A stretch of 52,609 nucleotides of DNA from Prochlorococcus sp. AG-363-P08. Its GTDB lineage: Bacteria; Cyanobacteriota; Cyanobacteriia; PCC-6307; Cyanobiaceae. Where the stretch lies: NCBI GenBank assembly GCA_003278195.1, contig QCGE01000012.1, positions 1-52,609 on the forward strand, written 5' to 3'. The notes under the pieces are model-generated. The model had not been told where the DNA came from, searched no databases, and saw nothing but the letters and a program-made list of their open reading frames with translations. Positions 35,943-45,679 of this stretch are shown here, one piece after another (within the stretch, counting starts at the first letter, position 1; the number at the start of each line of letters is the position of its first letter). Made by a program: the position numbers and the translations under genes.

Positions 35943-37120
35943 TTTGCCGCCAAGTGAGCAGATCCAAGTAATTCGCCATACAAAACTTCTAGAGCATCAA
36001 TATTTCTTGTGAGGGTATATCGCTCTAAGACTCTTGCACGAGCTCTTCGACCTAACTCTGCAGTTAGGACTGGTTGATCTCTTAAGAGTGGGAGCAACGT
36101 TCTTAATTGCGTTGTCACACCTTGAGTACTTAAAACAATCCCGGCTCCTTTATCAAGCACTTCTCCATCAGCGCCAGCATCAGTTGCTATACAAGCAGAT
36201 CCTGTTGACATTGCCTCAAGTAGTGCAAGAGAGAGACCCTCAACAAGGCTGGGTAAAATAAAGACCTCTGCACATTGAAGTAGAGCAACTTTGGTATTTA
36301 GATCTGCCTCATATCCCCACCAAACAACATTATTTGCATCAAATATGCTTGAAGTGTTTTGCAAAGCAGTTCTTAAAGGTCCATCTCCTACCACAACAAG
36401 CTTGCAACCTTTGGGGTCAATCAATCTCCAAGCACGTAAAAGTGCTTCTACATTTTTTTCTGTGGCAATCCTTCCCATATAAAGAAATATCCTCTCAGAG
36501 CCAAGCTTTTCTCTGACTTCACGCCGCATTGGACTCGTACGTTGTGGACCAGCTGGTGTCCATAACTCCGGATCAACTCCATTAGGAATAACTGCTAATC
36601 TATGTTCCCTTACCCCAAGCCTTGCAAGAACTTCTGCTTGAAGTTCTGAAAAAACAATTACACGGTCAAACCTTGCAAGAGCTGGAGCATATAACTGATA
36701 GGTAAGCTGGTGAGTTCCAGCCGTCAGATTTCTGATACCTGCGTCAAACGGAGGATGAAATGTTGCTACTAGTGGAACACCAATTTGTTGACAAAGCTCA
36801 GGCAACCTGAAGTCAAGAGGGGAAAGGGTAAGACTTGCATGCACCAAATCAGGCTTGAGTCTTTCCAGTGATTCCCTTAATTCCCTTTGTGCTCCTGGAG
36901 AAGGGATTGTATATACCTGGGACTTAATCAAATAAGGCAGGCTGACGTCTGGATCATTAGCCAAGAGAGATGTTTCATTGCTCCCTGGACTTTTCGGATT
37001 ATCAAAATGAATGAAGCTGGTTTGATGGCCACGTTGCCTTAAAGCCTCAATGGTGCTTAGGCCATAGGACACATTTCCACAGAAAGGTGTTTTTTTGCCC
37101 AGCCAGGCAATATTTGCCAC
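35897..37120 (-). CDS. GT4-type glycosyltransferase
   Basis: The 407-residue protein has the two-domain GT-B fold of family 4 glycosyltransferases. The N-terminus MANIAWLGKKTPFCGNVSYGL binds acceptor. The C-terminal domain has RIFLYMGRIATEKNVEALLRAW, KLVVVGDGPLR and the E-x7-E-like motif LPSLVEGLSLALLEAMSTG. Sugar donor and acceptor are unknown. It lies 30 bases after the MFS transporter gene in the same direction, so the two may be cotranscribed. Its end overlaps proC. Confidence 0.9.
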   Translation of the reverse strand: MANIAWLGKKTPFCGNVSYGLSTIEALRQRGHQTSFIHFDNPKSPGSNETSLLANDPDVSLPYLIKSQVYTIPSPGAQRELRESLERLKPDLVHASLTLSPLDFRLPELCQQIGVPLVATFHPPFDAGIRNLTAGTHQLTYQLYAPALARFDRVIVFSELQAEVLARLGVREHRLAVIPNGVDPELWTPAGPQRTSPMRREVREKLGSERIFLYMGRIATEKNVEALLRAWRLIDPKGCKLVVVGDGPLRTALQNTSSIFDANNVVWWGYEADLNTKVALLQCAEVFILPSLVEGLSLALLEAMSTGSACIATDAGADGEVLDKGAGIVLSTQGVTTQLRTLLPLLRDQPVLTAELGRRARARVLERYTLTRNIDALEVLYGELLGSAHLAANYLELPPWRLKSDNS

Positions 37121-37150
37121 CTGCTGTCTTCCCTAATCCTTAATTTTAAA

Positions 37151-38533
37151 TTAGCAACGCTCCCAAGGTCGTTCGAATAAGGCAGCTATAAGTGCTAAGG
37201 ATGCTAATAGCCATAGAACCGGTACTAGGCCATATTTACTGACAAGTGCTCCTGCTAAAACTAATGGAAGACTTAAAGCAATGTTTACAAGGTTATTTTG
37301 CAAGCCAAAAACCTTACCTCGCTTAGTTTCTGGTGTGTCCTCTTGAATAGTAGTTTGAGCAGGAATAGCAACAAATGCTGCACCTATCCCCAAAACTCCA
37401 CATAGAAGAAGAGTTAGAGAGAGAGATCCTTTTAGATGTCCTAACAAAACGAGACTGCATGTAATAGTTCCTAAACCTGTTGCTGAAAGTCTTCTTCTAC
37501 TAAACCCATGTCCAATTTGGGCTACTACTAATGCTCCGAATGCTATCCCTATTCCACTAATAGCAAGAAGAGTGCCGAATTGCGTTGGTCCTAGACCAGG
37601 AATTAATGATGCAAGGCTTATCGCTAATACATATAAAGCCGCTAAAAGGCTGTAAAGCAAAACCAAATGAACCATTGCACTCCTTACAGTCCTTTTGTCT
37701 TTCAAGATTTGAATCCCCTCTCCAACCTCATCTAATACTTTGGTTTTTCTAGGGCTTCGAGGCCTTTCGATTAATTTAATAGTGCTGATACTTATAGCTG
37801 CAAAGCTATAACATAATGGTAAAAGGAGAAACTCTCCTCCACTTATTCCGACGTTTTGAAAGATTCGACTTAACAAACGTAAAATAGGGTCTCCCAATGC
37901 AAAGCCTACAATTGTGGCGCCCATACTTGTTGCTTGATATAGAGAATTAGCTGCTAATAAATGCTTTTTAGGAACTAGCAATGGGATAGTTGCTTGCTCT
38001 GCAGGAGCAAAGAATTGTGTGAGGATAGATTCCAAAAAAGTCATTAAGAGAAGAGCCCAGTATCCCCAACTAAGTCCCATTAAATAAGGTCCTGGAAGTA
38101 AACATAAAGGAGCAAAAAGGAGTAATAAAGCTCGTAGCCCATTAGATGCAACCATTACCCGTCTTTTTGGCCATCTATCTGCCCAGACACCAGCCAAAGT
38201 TCCTAATACCATTGCAGGAATTGTGTTTGCTACATATATCCCTGTTGCCAAAAGCGTAATCATTTGAGCTCTAGTTTCTAAATCCATCCGGATTACTGCG
38301 GCCACCCCAGCCAAGGCATCATTACTTTGGGGTGTCCCACTCACCCAATACTGGGCTATGAGATAAACCATTAGAACTATGTAGAACTTATCTGCTAATT
38401 GAGAAAATATTTGACCTATCCAAAGTCTCCGAAACCCATCTAGCTGAATCACACCATGGAGTCCTATTGCCCCTTCAGGATTGCCACCAGTAGCAATTGC
38501 TGGTTCAGGGCTATTTAAGTTCAGTCCACTCAA
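37151..38533 (-). CDS. Major facilitator superfamily transporter
   Basis: The 460-residue membrane protein has about 12 hydrophobic segments and the MFS loop signature ADRWPKRRVMVASNGLRALLL between helices 2 and 3. The N-terminal cytoplasmic tail is about 35 residues. It resembles drug or solute efflux proteins of the MFS_3/TMEM-type group in cyanobacteria; the substrate is unknown. It follows recO by 46 bases on the same strand and precedes the glycosyltransferase gene. Confidence 0.9.
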   Translation of the reverse strand: MSGLNLNSPEPAIATGGNPEGAIGLHGVIQLDGFRRLWIGQIFSQLADKFYIVLMVYLIAQYWVSGTPQSNDALAGVAAVIRMDLETRAQMITLLATGIYVANTIPAMVLGTLAGVWADRWPKRRVMVASNGLRALLLLFAPLCLLPGPYLMGLSWGYWALLLMTFLESILTQFFAPAEQATIPLLVPKKHLLAANSLYQATSMGATIVGFALGDPILRLLSRIFQNVGISGGEFLLLPLCYSFAAISISTIKLIERPRSPRKTKVLDEVGEGIQILKDKRTVRSAMVHLVLLYSLLAALYVLAISLASLIPGLGPTQFGTLLAISGIGIAFGALVVAQIGHGFSRRRLSATGLGTITCSLVLLGHLKGSLSLTLLLCGVLGIGAAFVAIPAQTTIQEDTPETKRGKVFGLQNNLVNIALSLPLVLAGALVSKYGLVPVLWLLASLALIAALFERPWERC

Positions 38534-38579
38534 AATGCTTTGTGTTCAGAGGCCATGTTCACTAATTAACGAGTTTTTT

Positions 38580-39365
38580 TTAGGTGATCAGCACCTCTCG
38601 CAACATCGAAAGACAATGGATGTTATCTGATAAGTGTGCACGTACCCAGCATTCGACCACACCTAGAAGTCTTAGCCATACATGCTTAGGTCCTAACAAC
38701 TGCCCATTCTTTCCAATAGGGAGTTCCGATCTAACTAGTCTCTGCAACAGAGCAAGTTCAGAAGGGTTTAGTTGCATAGCAGCATTTTTGAATGCACCAA
38801 TCACAAATCCTTCATTTTCTATAAGACTGCATCTCCATTCCCATTTACCAATTGGAGGGTTAAGTAATTCACCAGTTCGACAACACCTTTGAAGTGGTAG
38901 CGCATACCCACCTAAGGCAAGCAAATGAACATAAGCCTGAACCAAACTCGCAAGAAGGAAACAAGGATCAATCTTTTCGCTTATAGATATAGATTCAATG
39001 CGTTCAAGATGCATCAAGACTGTATTTAATAATCCCACTTGTGGATTATTAGTAGTAACAAGCAATAGACATAATTGTGCTATTGCTTGTGAAGCAGCAA
39101 GTGTCTCTAGCTTCTGTCCTACCCTGTTGAAACTATGGACAACCTGTAATTGTTTTACTCTTGAAAGTCCTTTACTCCCAGAAACTTGAAGCTCCAGAAG
39201 AGTGAGTGGTATTGCACCTGCAAAATTACTTTTAGGTCGCCTTGCCCCAGGAACTGCAAGCCTCGTAATTCCCTCCTCGTCGCTCAGAATCGTTATCAAT
39301 CGGTCGCTTTCGCCCAGAGGACCGACCTTTAAAGATAATCCCTTAAGCTTCCTATTTACAGTCAC
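38580..39365 (-). CDS. recO: DNA repair protein RecO
   Basis: RecO loads RecA with RecR/RecF at single-strand gaps and anneals complementary strands. The 261-residue protein has the N-terminal OB-fold pattern KGLSLKVGPLGESDRLITILSDEEGITRLAVPGARRPKSNFAGAI, typical of RecO, then a helical domain with FLLASLVQAYVHLLALGGYALPLQRC. The start is GTG at 39365, overlapping the deoC-like stop as GTGA, so translation is likely coupled. Length fits the family. Confidence 0.93.
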   Translation of the reverse strand: MTVNRKLKGLSLKVGPLGESDRLITILSDEEGITRLAVPGARRPKSNFAGAIPLTLLELQVSGSKGLSRVKQLQVVHSFNRVGQKLETLAASQAIAQLCLLLVTTNNPQVGLLNTVLMHLERIESISISEKIDPCFLLASLVQAYVHLLALGGYALPLQRCCRTGELLNPPIGKWEWRCSLIENEGFVIGAFKNAAMQLNPSELALLQRLVRSELPIGKNGQLLGPKHVWLRLLGVVECWVRAHLSDNIHCLSMLREVLIT

Positions 39366-40060
39366 GTTATTGACATCTTAAAAGATTTGATTAATTCTGG
39401 CCCGCGAGTAGTTCCTATATAGGTTGCGCCTGCATTTAAAAGGTCAATTGCCTTAGGAAGATTATCTATTCCACCAACTGCCTTGATTGAACAACGTTGT
39501 TTTACAAGCTTTACTAAAAGATTAATATCTTCCGAAGTGACAGGACGACCAAAACCGTTGCCAATTTGTATGCCACTTACTCCCGAATCTATTGATGCTT
39601 CAACTGCTATTTCTAGATCTTCTGGAGAAAGATAAGGCATATCAAGTATCGCTCTTACTGGCAAACCAATTGAACATATTTCATAAAGCTCTTCACAATA
39701 TTTTGTGGTATCTCTATTACTTAATGCAGAAAAATTTGGAACTACATCTAATTCATCTGCACCATGACCTGCTGCCCATTCTGACTGTAATTTCTTCAAT
39801 TCAGTTGGGATAAAACCAAATGGAAAAGATATAACTGCAATTAGTTTTGTTCTAGAGGAGACTCCTAACCTTTCCCTTGCTTTATCCAGGCAATTTAAAT
39901 TTGTACATAAGCCTCGAAATTCAAAATGCTTTACAACGTCGCAAGCTTGATTAAAGGATTCCTCCTCAAGATGTGGGTCCAATAAAGCCTGATGAATTAA
40001 TGGAGCAAGATCTGTAAAATCTGATTTTGTGTTTTGTTTCAACATTTGATTTAAAGACAA
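39362..40060 (-). CDS. deoC: Deoxyribose-phosphate aldolase-like protein lacking the Schiff-base lysine
   Basis: The 232-residue protein belongs to the DeoC family of class I aldolases. It has VISFPFGF, the Asp in DELDVVPNFSAL (Asp105), and the second lysine in CSIKAVGGIDN (Lys193). The Schiff-base segment, usually IKTSTGFG, reads IQIGNGFG: the lysine is Gln165. Class I aldolase chemistry should therefore be lost, or the protein has another function. That is inference from motif comparison. The start is TTG 40060, directly after the hpf stop, or ATG 40045. It is the middle gene of the hpf-deoC-recO run, overlapping recO. Confidence 0.88.
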   Translation of the reverse strand: MSLNQMLKQNTKSDFTDLAPLIHQALLDPHLEEESFNQACDVVKHFEFRGLCTNLNCLDKARERLGVSSRTKLIAVISFPFGFIPTELKKLQSEWAAGHGADELDVVPNFSALSNRDTTKYCEELYEICSIGLPVRAILDMPYLSPEDLEIAVEASIDSGVSGIQIGNGFGRPVTSEDINLLVKLVKQRCSIKAVGGIDNLPKAIDLLNAGATYIGTTRGPELIKSFKMSIT

Positions 40061-40648
40061 TCATTCTCGAGCTTGTATTAAGCCATAACCACCATGATTG
40101 CGCTTATATATTACTTTTAATTCGTTGTTTTCTTCATCACGAAACAAATAAAAATCATGATCAATAAGATCAAGCTGGTGTCTTGCTTGCTCCATAGTCA
40201 TAGGGTTCATTGTGAAGTATTTCCGTCTTATCCCAGGGTTCGGAAGGTTTGCCTCTTTACCATCCAAAAGGGAGCCCTCTACTAGAGTTTCATTGGAAAT
40301 TGATTCGGTCGGTGGGGTTATTGAAGCACTATGCCCAGAACTATGATGATGATCATTGTTGCGTTCTTTAAATCGCCGCAACTGACGGGATAATTTATTA
40401 GCAACTAAATCAATACTTGCATAGAGATTTTCACTACGCTCTTGTGCTCTTATCACCGTTCCATTCGCAAAAACGGTTACTTCAGCTGTCTGCTGAGGTA
40501 CGCTTGGATTTCGTGCTACAGAGAGGTGAATATCAGCTTCCTTAACCATGTCTCCAAAATGCTGAAATGCTCTTTCTAGCTTGGATTGAGTGTACTCACG
40601 AAGAGCAGGAGTAAGTTCGAGATTGCGACCATGGATCAACAGTTTCAT
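40061..40648 (-). CDS. hpf: Long-form ribosome hibernation promoting factor (LrtA-type)
   Basis: Long HPF dimerises 70S ribosomes into inactive 100S particles in stationary phase or darkness; in cyanobacteria it is called LrtA, light-repressed. The 195-residue protein has the N-terminal S30AE domain (about 1-100: MKLLIHGRNLELTPALREYTQSKLERAF). A variable histidine-rich linker follows. The C-terminal dimerisation domain (about 140-195) contains RKYFTMNPMTMEQARHQLDLIDHDFYLFRDEE. The ATG at 40648 lies inside the 5' end of the divergent lipB frame. Confidence 0.94.
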   Translation of the reverse strand: MKLLIHGRNLELTPALREYTQSKLERAFQHFGDMVKEADIHLSVARNPSVPQQTAEVTVFANGTVIRAQERSENLYASIDLVANKLSRQLRRFKERNNDHHHSSGHSASITPPTESISNETLVEGSLLDGKEANLPNPGIRRKYFTMNPMTMEQARHQLDLIDHDFYLFRDEENNELKVIYKRNHGGYGLIQARE

Positions 40649-41395
40649 AGCATCCCTCCGGTGCTTGTAGATAAAGGCAAGCTAATTAAAACCACCTCAT
40701 TGGCAAATACACTTTCGACTTTTCTTTTCGAGCCTTCTGGATTTATCCCATTCCCACTCGCGTGGGAATGGCAGAGGAACTGGCAGAAAGCCCTGCTATC
40801 AAAAGAAGATGGCAATCAGGCTGTATGGATACTTCAGCATCCGAGGTGTTACACCATGGGAAGAGGAGCAAGTGAAAGAAATTTACTTTTTGACCCAAGA
40901 AACTCTTCGATGGATTTATATCGCATTGACCGAGGAGGAGAGGTTACACATCATCTGCCAGGTCAATTAGTGGTTTATCCCGTGCTCGATCTACATCGCC
41001 ATAAGCAAGACCTCCACTGGTATTTGCGAAAACTAGAGGCCGTTCTCATTGATGTTCTAGACCATTTGGATTTAGAAGGTGAAACAATCCCAGGGATGAC
41101 AGGTGTTTGGATTAAGGGAAGGAAAGTAGCCTCAATAGGGGTGGGTTGCCGTCGTTGGGTCACTCAACATGGACTAGCCCTTAACATTGATTGCGAAATG
41201 GATGGTTTTCAAAATGTTATTCCATGTGGATTGCATGAATGTCCCATGGGTCGACTTAAAGATTGGATCCCTGGAATTTCTGTTCCAGAAGTTCAACCAC
41301 TTATGAAAAAAGCAATCTCTAAAGCGTTTAATATCACGTGGAAAAAACAGCCACTTCCTGAATCAAGACCTGGGCAGATCAAAAAGAAGTCATAA
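40631..41395 (+). CDS. lipB: Octanoyltransferase
   Basis: LipB transfers octanoyl groups from acyl carrier protein to lipoyl domains, such as the E2 protein encoded 3 kb away. The catalytic Cys is in NVIPCGLHECPMGRL, and the catalytic Lys in IKGRKVASIGVGCRRW. The RGGEVTHHLPGQLVVYPVLDL block is also family-typical. The frame is open from 40586, but I choose ATG 40631; GTG near 40661 is also possible. The 5' end overlaps the divergent hpf gene in any of the longer forms. Confidence 0.94.
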   Translation: MDQQFHSIPPVLVDKGKLIKTTSLANTLSTFLFEPSGFIPFPLAWEWQRNWQKALLSKEDGNQAVWILQHPRCYTMGRGASERNLLFDPRNSSMDLYRIDRGGEVTHHLPGQLVVYPVLDLHRHKQDLHWYLRKLEAVLIDVLDHLDLEGETIPGMTGVWIKGRKVASIGVGCRRWVTQHGLALNIDCEMDGFQNVIPCGLHECPMGRLKDWIPGISVPEVQPLMKKAISKAFNITWKKQPLPESRPGQIKKKS

Positions 41396-41472
41396 GTAAC
41401 TTTAAATAATTTTAAAAAAGAAAAATAATGAGATAGTAAGTAGGGTCTTAACTGAAGATTTAACTTTTAAAG

Positions 41473-43407
41473 TTGGCAAAAGCTATTTGGAGGCCACACC
41501 CGAAAGAAAATGAGGCCCTGGCTCAACGTGAGAATTACCAGAAAATAGGTCGAGTAGACCAAATCTGGCCTTATTTAGCCGCAAGATATGGTTCTTTTAC
41601 AGCTGTGGATGCCCCACATGCAACCCAACCAGAGAGATATACATATTTAGAACTCTCTAGAAAAATAGAGATAGCAGCAGAAGCGTTTAAAACTTTAGGC
41701 ATTCAAAAAGGAGAAGTGGTTGGACTGTTTGCCGAGAACAGTCCACGGTGGCTCATTACTGATCAAGCCATAATGCGATTAGATGCAGCCAATGCAGTAA
41801 GAGGAGCCTCTGCGCCTGTAGAAGAATTGCGATACATTCTCCAAGATTCAGGTTGTACTGCTTTAGTCATACAAAATGCTGAATTATGGAAAAAACTCGC
41901 TCTAAACGAAAAAGAGATCAACCAACTGAAGTTGATACTTCAATTAGAAGGAGCTCCGAGCAATGGAGTCATTAGCTGGGAGGAATTTTTAGCAAAAGGA
42001 AGTCAGGATAAAACCTCTGATGCAGCCTTTGAACGAGGGCTAGAAACAGCTTCTTCCGTTATCGCTACTTTTTTGTATACCTCTGGGACCACTGGCAAGC
42101 CAAAAGGGGTCCCTTTGAGTCATTCAAATCTTTTACATCAGATAAAATCATTGGCCTGCATTGCTCATCCTCCCGCAGGGGCACCCGTGCTAAGTGTTCT
42201 GCCTATCTGGCATGCATATGAACGTAGTGCTGAGTATTACTTTTTCTCATGTGCTTGTACTCAGACTTATACAACAATTAAAAACTTAAAGCATGATCTT
42301 CCAAGGGTTAAGCCGGTAGTAATGGTTACTGTCCCTCGGTTATGGGAAGCAGTGCGGGCTGGATTTTATGAAGCATTAAAAAAAATGCCTAAAAGTCGAC
42401 AACGACTACTTAAATTCGCCTTAAGTAATAGCAAAGCTCAAACACAATCCTGGCGGACAACACGTGCATTACTAATCAATCCAGTAAAACCTCAAAAACG
42501 TCTACTTGCTTTACTCGAATCAATTGTTCGTTGGCCTATACATAGCTTATCCTCTTTCCTTATTTGGCCAAAAGTTTTGACGCAACTTTGTGGTGGCAGA
42601 TTACGTTTTCCTATTAATGGCGGCGGTGCAATAGCCCCTCATGTGGATGCCTTTTTTGAATCTTTGGGCGTTGAAATGCTTGTGGGCTATGGCCTAACAG
42701 AAACAAGTCCTGTTGTTGGTTGTAGAAGACCATGGAACAATATTCGAGGCACATCCGGGCCTCCATTACCTGATACAGAATTTCAGATTGTAGACATTGA
42801 AAGCAAAAGCCCTCTGGGGTATCGCCAAAAAGGTCGTGTACTTGTAAAAGGACCCCAGGTAATGAATGGATACCACTGTAAACCTGAAGCCACAAATAAG
42901 GTTCTAGACAAACAGGGCTGGTTCGATACAGGTGACCTTGGAATGCTTTTACCTGATGGTTCGTTAGTCCTCACCGGTAGAGCCAAAGACACAATTGTGC
43001 TCAGTAATGGAGAGAATATTGAGCCAGCTCCTCTAGAAGAAACCTTGCTGGCTAGTCCTCTTATTGAGCAAATAATGTTGGTTGGACAAGACAAGCGACA
43101 ATTGGGAGCATTAGTTGTAGCCGACGTACATAGAATGACTCTTTGGGCAAAGCAGAAAGGATTGGTTTTAGAGAATGACCTTGAAGCTTCAATGGCAGAT
43201 ACAAAGCTTAGACAAATGATTAAGGGTGAATTAAATGCCTTGCTTGCTAATCGGAAAGGGTCAAGAAAAGATGAAAGGTTAATGGGTGTTGCCCTTGTAG
43301 AAGCATTTACCATTGAAAATGGATTACTAACCCAAACTCTCAAACAACGGAGAGATAGAATTTCAGAAAGAGATCAGTCTGCAATAGAAGACATCTTTAG
43401 CAAGTAA
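41473..43407 (+). CDS. aas: Long-chain acyl-ACP/acyl-CoA synthetase (AMP-forming)
   Basis: This ANL-superfamily enzyme activates fatty acids through an acyl-adenylate. In cyanobacteria the single such enzyme is acyl-ACP synthetase, which recycles free fatty acids released from lipids. The 644-residue protein has the AMP-binding P-loop TFLYTSGTTGKPKGVPLSHSNLL (about 199-221), VGYGLTETSPVVGCR, and the hinge DTGDLGMLLPDGSLVLTGRAKDTIVLSNGENIEP with the GRAKD loop. Three insertions give the length typical of the long-chain group. The start is TTG at 41473. No lipid gene neighbours it closely. Confidence 0.9.
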   Translation: MAKAIWRPHPKENEALAQRENYQKIGRVDQIWPYLAARYGSFTAVDAPHATQPERYTYLELSRKIEIAAEAFKTLGIQKGEVVGLFAENSPRWLITDQAIMRLDAANAVRGASAPVEELRYILQDSGCTALVIQNAELWKKLALNEKEINQLKLILQLEGAPSNGVISWEEFLAKGSQDKTSDAAFERGLETASSVIATFLYTSGTTGKPKGVPLSHSNLLHQIKSLACIAHPPAGAPVLSVLPIWHAYERSAEYYFFSCACTQTYTTIKNLKHDLPRVKPVVMVTVPRLWEAVRAGFYEALKKMPKSRQRLLKFALSNSKAQTQSWRTTRALLINPVKPQKRLLALLESIVRWPIHSLSSFLIWPKVLTQLCGGRLRFPINGGGAIAPHVDAFFESLGVEMLVGYGLTETSPVVGCRRPWNNIRGTSGPPLPDTEFQIVDIESKSPLGYRQKGRVLVKGPQVMNGYHCKPEATNKVLDKQGWFDTGDLGMLLPDGSLVLTGRAKDTIVLSNGENIEPAPLEETLLASPLIEQIMLVGQDKRQLGALVVADVHRMTLWAKQKGLVLENDLEASMADTKLRQMIKGELNALLANRKGSRKDERLMGVALVEAFTIENGLLTQTLKQRRDRISERDQSAIEDIFSK

Positions 43408-43481
43408 TTTGATAGTGATTTATTTTATTGAGCTATTGCTCAGTGCCTTCCCAAGAGCAGGCGTTTATCAAATCTCTTTCC

Positions 43482-43925
43482 ATGACTGAAGTCAAAGCAC
43501 TCTCCATCAAACGTTCTATTACCGTGCGCGCAGTAGTTACTCCATCCTGGAAACAGGAAGCGGAAAAAGAACTAAGCAATGCGATTTCCACGACCGATCA
43601 ACAATTGGCTCAATTAGAACAAGAAGGACAACAAGTTGTTGCGGAGATCCGTAATCAAAGCGCCAACCCGCTTGATCCACGAGTTCAAGATCAAGTTTCC
43701 CAGGTCCAACAACAGGTGGCAGCAAAAAGATCAGAATTAGAAGAGCAAAAGCGTAATTTGCTACAACAACAAGCACAGGTTCGTGAATTGGAAATGGAGC
43801 AAATTGTGGAACAAGGCCAGATTGAAAGTTTTTGTGATTTAAACGTAGGTGATAATTTAGTAAAAAAAATGCAGGTGTCAGTTTTAGTAAGGGATGGCGT
43901 GGTTGAATCAATAGATAGAGAATGA
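43482..43925 (+). CDS. YlqD-like coiled-coil protein
   Basis: The 147-residue protein has the YlqD layout: an N-terminal basic strand (MTEVKALSIKRSITVRAVVTPSW), a long glutamine- and glutamate-rich coiled coil (about 24-114, with QQVAAKRSELEEQKRNLLQQ), and a C-terminal beta part (NLVKKMQVSVLVRDGVVESID). YlqD function is unknown in bacteria. I choose ATG 43482; the frame is open from 43428. It follows the acyl-ACP synthetase gene by 75 bases. Confidence 0.8.
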   Translation: MTEVKALSIKRSITVRAVVTPSWKQEAEKELSNAISTTDQQLAQLEQEGQQVVAEIRNQSANPLDPRVQDQVSQVQQQVAAKRSELEEQKRNLLQQQAQVRELEMEQIVEQGQIESFCDLNVGDNLVKKMQVSVLVRDGVVESIDRE

Positions 43926-44248
43926 TTTTAATTATCAAATATATCCTCTTAAGTCTAATTATATTCTCATAAATTTTCTTAATAATTTGCCAAATAAACT
44001 ATCAAATCAATCCCCAATATGTTTTATTGGCATTGAAATTAACTAAGAAAAGAAATTCAAGTTGCTGCAAGGGTTTATGGCTTTGCAGTCTGAATCCAGT
44101 CAATATGAACGAACAACATGAGAATATTCATGATTACTTGCTATAGAGAACTAAGATTAGTTTTGACCAACAAAAGCCTTTCTCCTGAAATGAAGAAAAG
44201 CTAACCAGTTGGCTTCTACCACCTCCAAAAGGAGTTCAGCACTGGATT
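43926..44248. other. Intergenic leader region before pdhC
   Basis: This 323-base AT-rich gap holds no convincing gene. A 14-codon frame at 44077-44121 is preceded by an AAGGG, and CTGCAA/TTGCAG arms flank its start. AAGGAG at 44229-44234 could be the pdhC ribosome site but is 14 bases from the ATG; CTCC just upstream could pair with it. All of this is weak. Confidence 0.4.
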
Positions 44249-45625
44249 ATGGCTACACACGACATTTTCATGCCTGCTCTTAGCTCTACCATGACTGAGG
44301 GGAAAATAGTTGAATGGTTAAAGAAGCCAGGCGACAAAGTAGAACGTGGTGAATCGGTTCTTGTGGTGGAATCAGACAAGGCTGATATGGATGTGGAGTC
44401 ATTCCAAGAAGGATATTTAGCAGCAGTGCTGATGCCTGCTGGCAGTAATGCTCCAGTAGGAGAAACGATAGGTCTAATTGTTGAAACTGAGGCCGAGATA
44501 GCTGATGTACAAGCAAAAGCCCCTTCTCCATCAACCCATGAAACTTCCAAGGAGAAAGCAAAAGAAGTTCCTAAGTCTGCTAAGGCCTCTTCAGAGGCTA
44601 CTTCCGAAAAATCAACAGCAATCAAAGAGCCTGTTTCTAGCTCCAACCAATCTCAAGTTGATATAAAAACTGCTCCTATTGTGAATACTGGAAGAATAGT
44701 TGCATCTCCTCGCGCCAAAAAACTTGCCACACAAAAAGGCGTTGATTTGGCAACTGTTATTGGTAGTGGTCCTCATGGACGTATTCAAGCCGAAGATGTC
44801 AACAGGGCTCTTGGACAGCCAATAACAGTTCCATGGATAGCCGAAAGCAATGCTCCAGCCAGCTTGCTCGCAGATCCTTCTACCAACAAAAATTCCAACA
44901 AAAAAGGAACAACCTCTCCTGATGCATTAATCGGGAAAAGTTTCGGAAAGCCAGGGGAAGTAATCGCATTTAATGCTTTACAACAAGCAGTCAATCGCAA
45001 TATGGAAGCAAGTTTAACTACGCCTTGTTTTAGGGTCGGCTACACTATTTCTACCGACAAATTTGATGATTTATACAAACAAGTTAAGCCTAGTGGTGTT
45101 ACAATGACAGCCTTATTGGCAAAGGCAGTTGGATTAACTCTCGCAAGACATCCACAAGTAAATGCTGCAAATAGTCCTGAGGGGATTAACTATCCGTCCC
45201 AAATTAATGTAGCAGTCGCAGTTGCAATGGAAGATGGAGGATTAATAACGCCCGTTCTGCAGAAAGTGGACTCAACTGGCCTAATAGAACTATCAAAACA
45301 ATGGAAAGATTTAGTTAGTCGTTCTAGGACTAAACAACTTCAACCAGAAGAGTACAGCACTGGTACTTTCACCCTCTCTAATCTAGGAATGTTTGGAGTG
45401 GACCGATTTGATGCGATTTTGCCTCCAGGTACCGGCGCAATTCTCGCTATTGCAGCATCTCGTCCAACAGTCGTAGCTGGCAAAGATGGTTCTATCTCTA
45501 TTAGAAAACAGATGCAAGTAAACCTTACAGCTGATCATCGTGTGATTTATGGAGCTGATGGGGCTGCCTTTCTGAAAGACTTGGCTCACCTAATTGAAGT
45601 CAGAACAGACGAATTAGCCGGTTAA
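44249..45625 (+). CDS. pdhC: Pyruvate dehydrogenase E2 (dihydrolipoyl acetyltransferase)
   Basis: This is the acetyl-transferring core of the pyruvate dehydrogenase complex. The 458-residue protein has one lipoyl domain (residues 1-80, lipoylated Lys44 in VVESDKADMDVE), an alanine/serine/lysine-rich linker, the peripheral-subunit-binding domain (about 150-187, IVASPRAKKLATQ), and the catalytic domain. The active site reads ADHRVIYGADGAAF (His430); Tyr replaces the Asp usual in proteobacteria, as in plastid-type E2. ATG 44249. The lipB gene, needed for its lipoylation, lies 3 kb upstream. Confidence 0.95.
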   Translation: MATHDIFMPALSSTMTEGKIVEWLKKPGDKVERGESVLVVESDKADMDVESFQEGYLAAVLMPAGSNAPVGETIGLIVETEAEIADVQAKAPSPSTHETSKEKAKEVPKSAKASSEATSEKSTAIKEPVSSSNQSQVDIKTAPIVNTGRIVASPRAKKLATQKGVDLATVIGSGPHGRIQAEDVNRALGQPITVPWIAESNAPASLLADPSTNKNSNKKGTTSPDALIGKSFGKPGEVIAFNALQQAVNRNMEASLTTPCFRVGYTISTDKFDDLYKQVKPSGVTMTALLAKAVGLTLARHPQVNAANSPEGINYPSQINVAVAVAMEDGGLITPVLQKVDSTGLIELSKQWKDLVSRSRTKQLQPEEYSTGTFTLSNLGMFGVDRFDAILPPGTGAILAIAASRPTVVAGKDGSISIRKQMQVNLTADHRVIYGADGAAFLKDLAHLIEVRTDELAG

Positions 45626-45679
45626 TCTTAATTGTGAAGAGATTGCTAGTCCTGATGACTTCATTTAGGTAGCTAATTT

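Noticed and set aside
43537-43938. Minus-strand open frame across the YlqD-like gene
   Set aside because: It mirrors the glutamine-rich coiled coil of the plus-strand gene, which gives hydrophobic low-complexity residues in antisense.
44077-44121. 14-codon frame with AAGGG upstream in the pdhC leader
   Set aside because: Too short and AT-rich to separate from chance.
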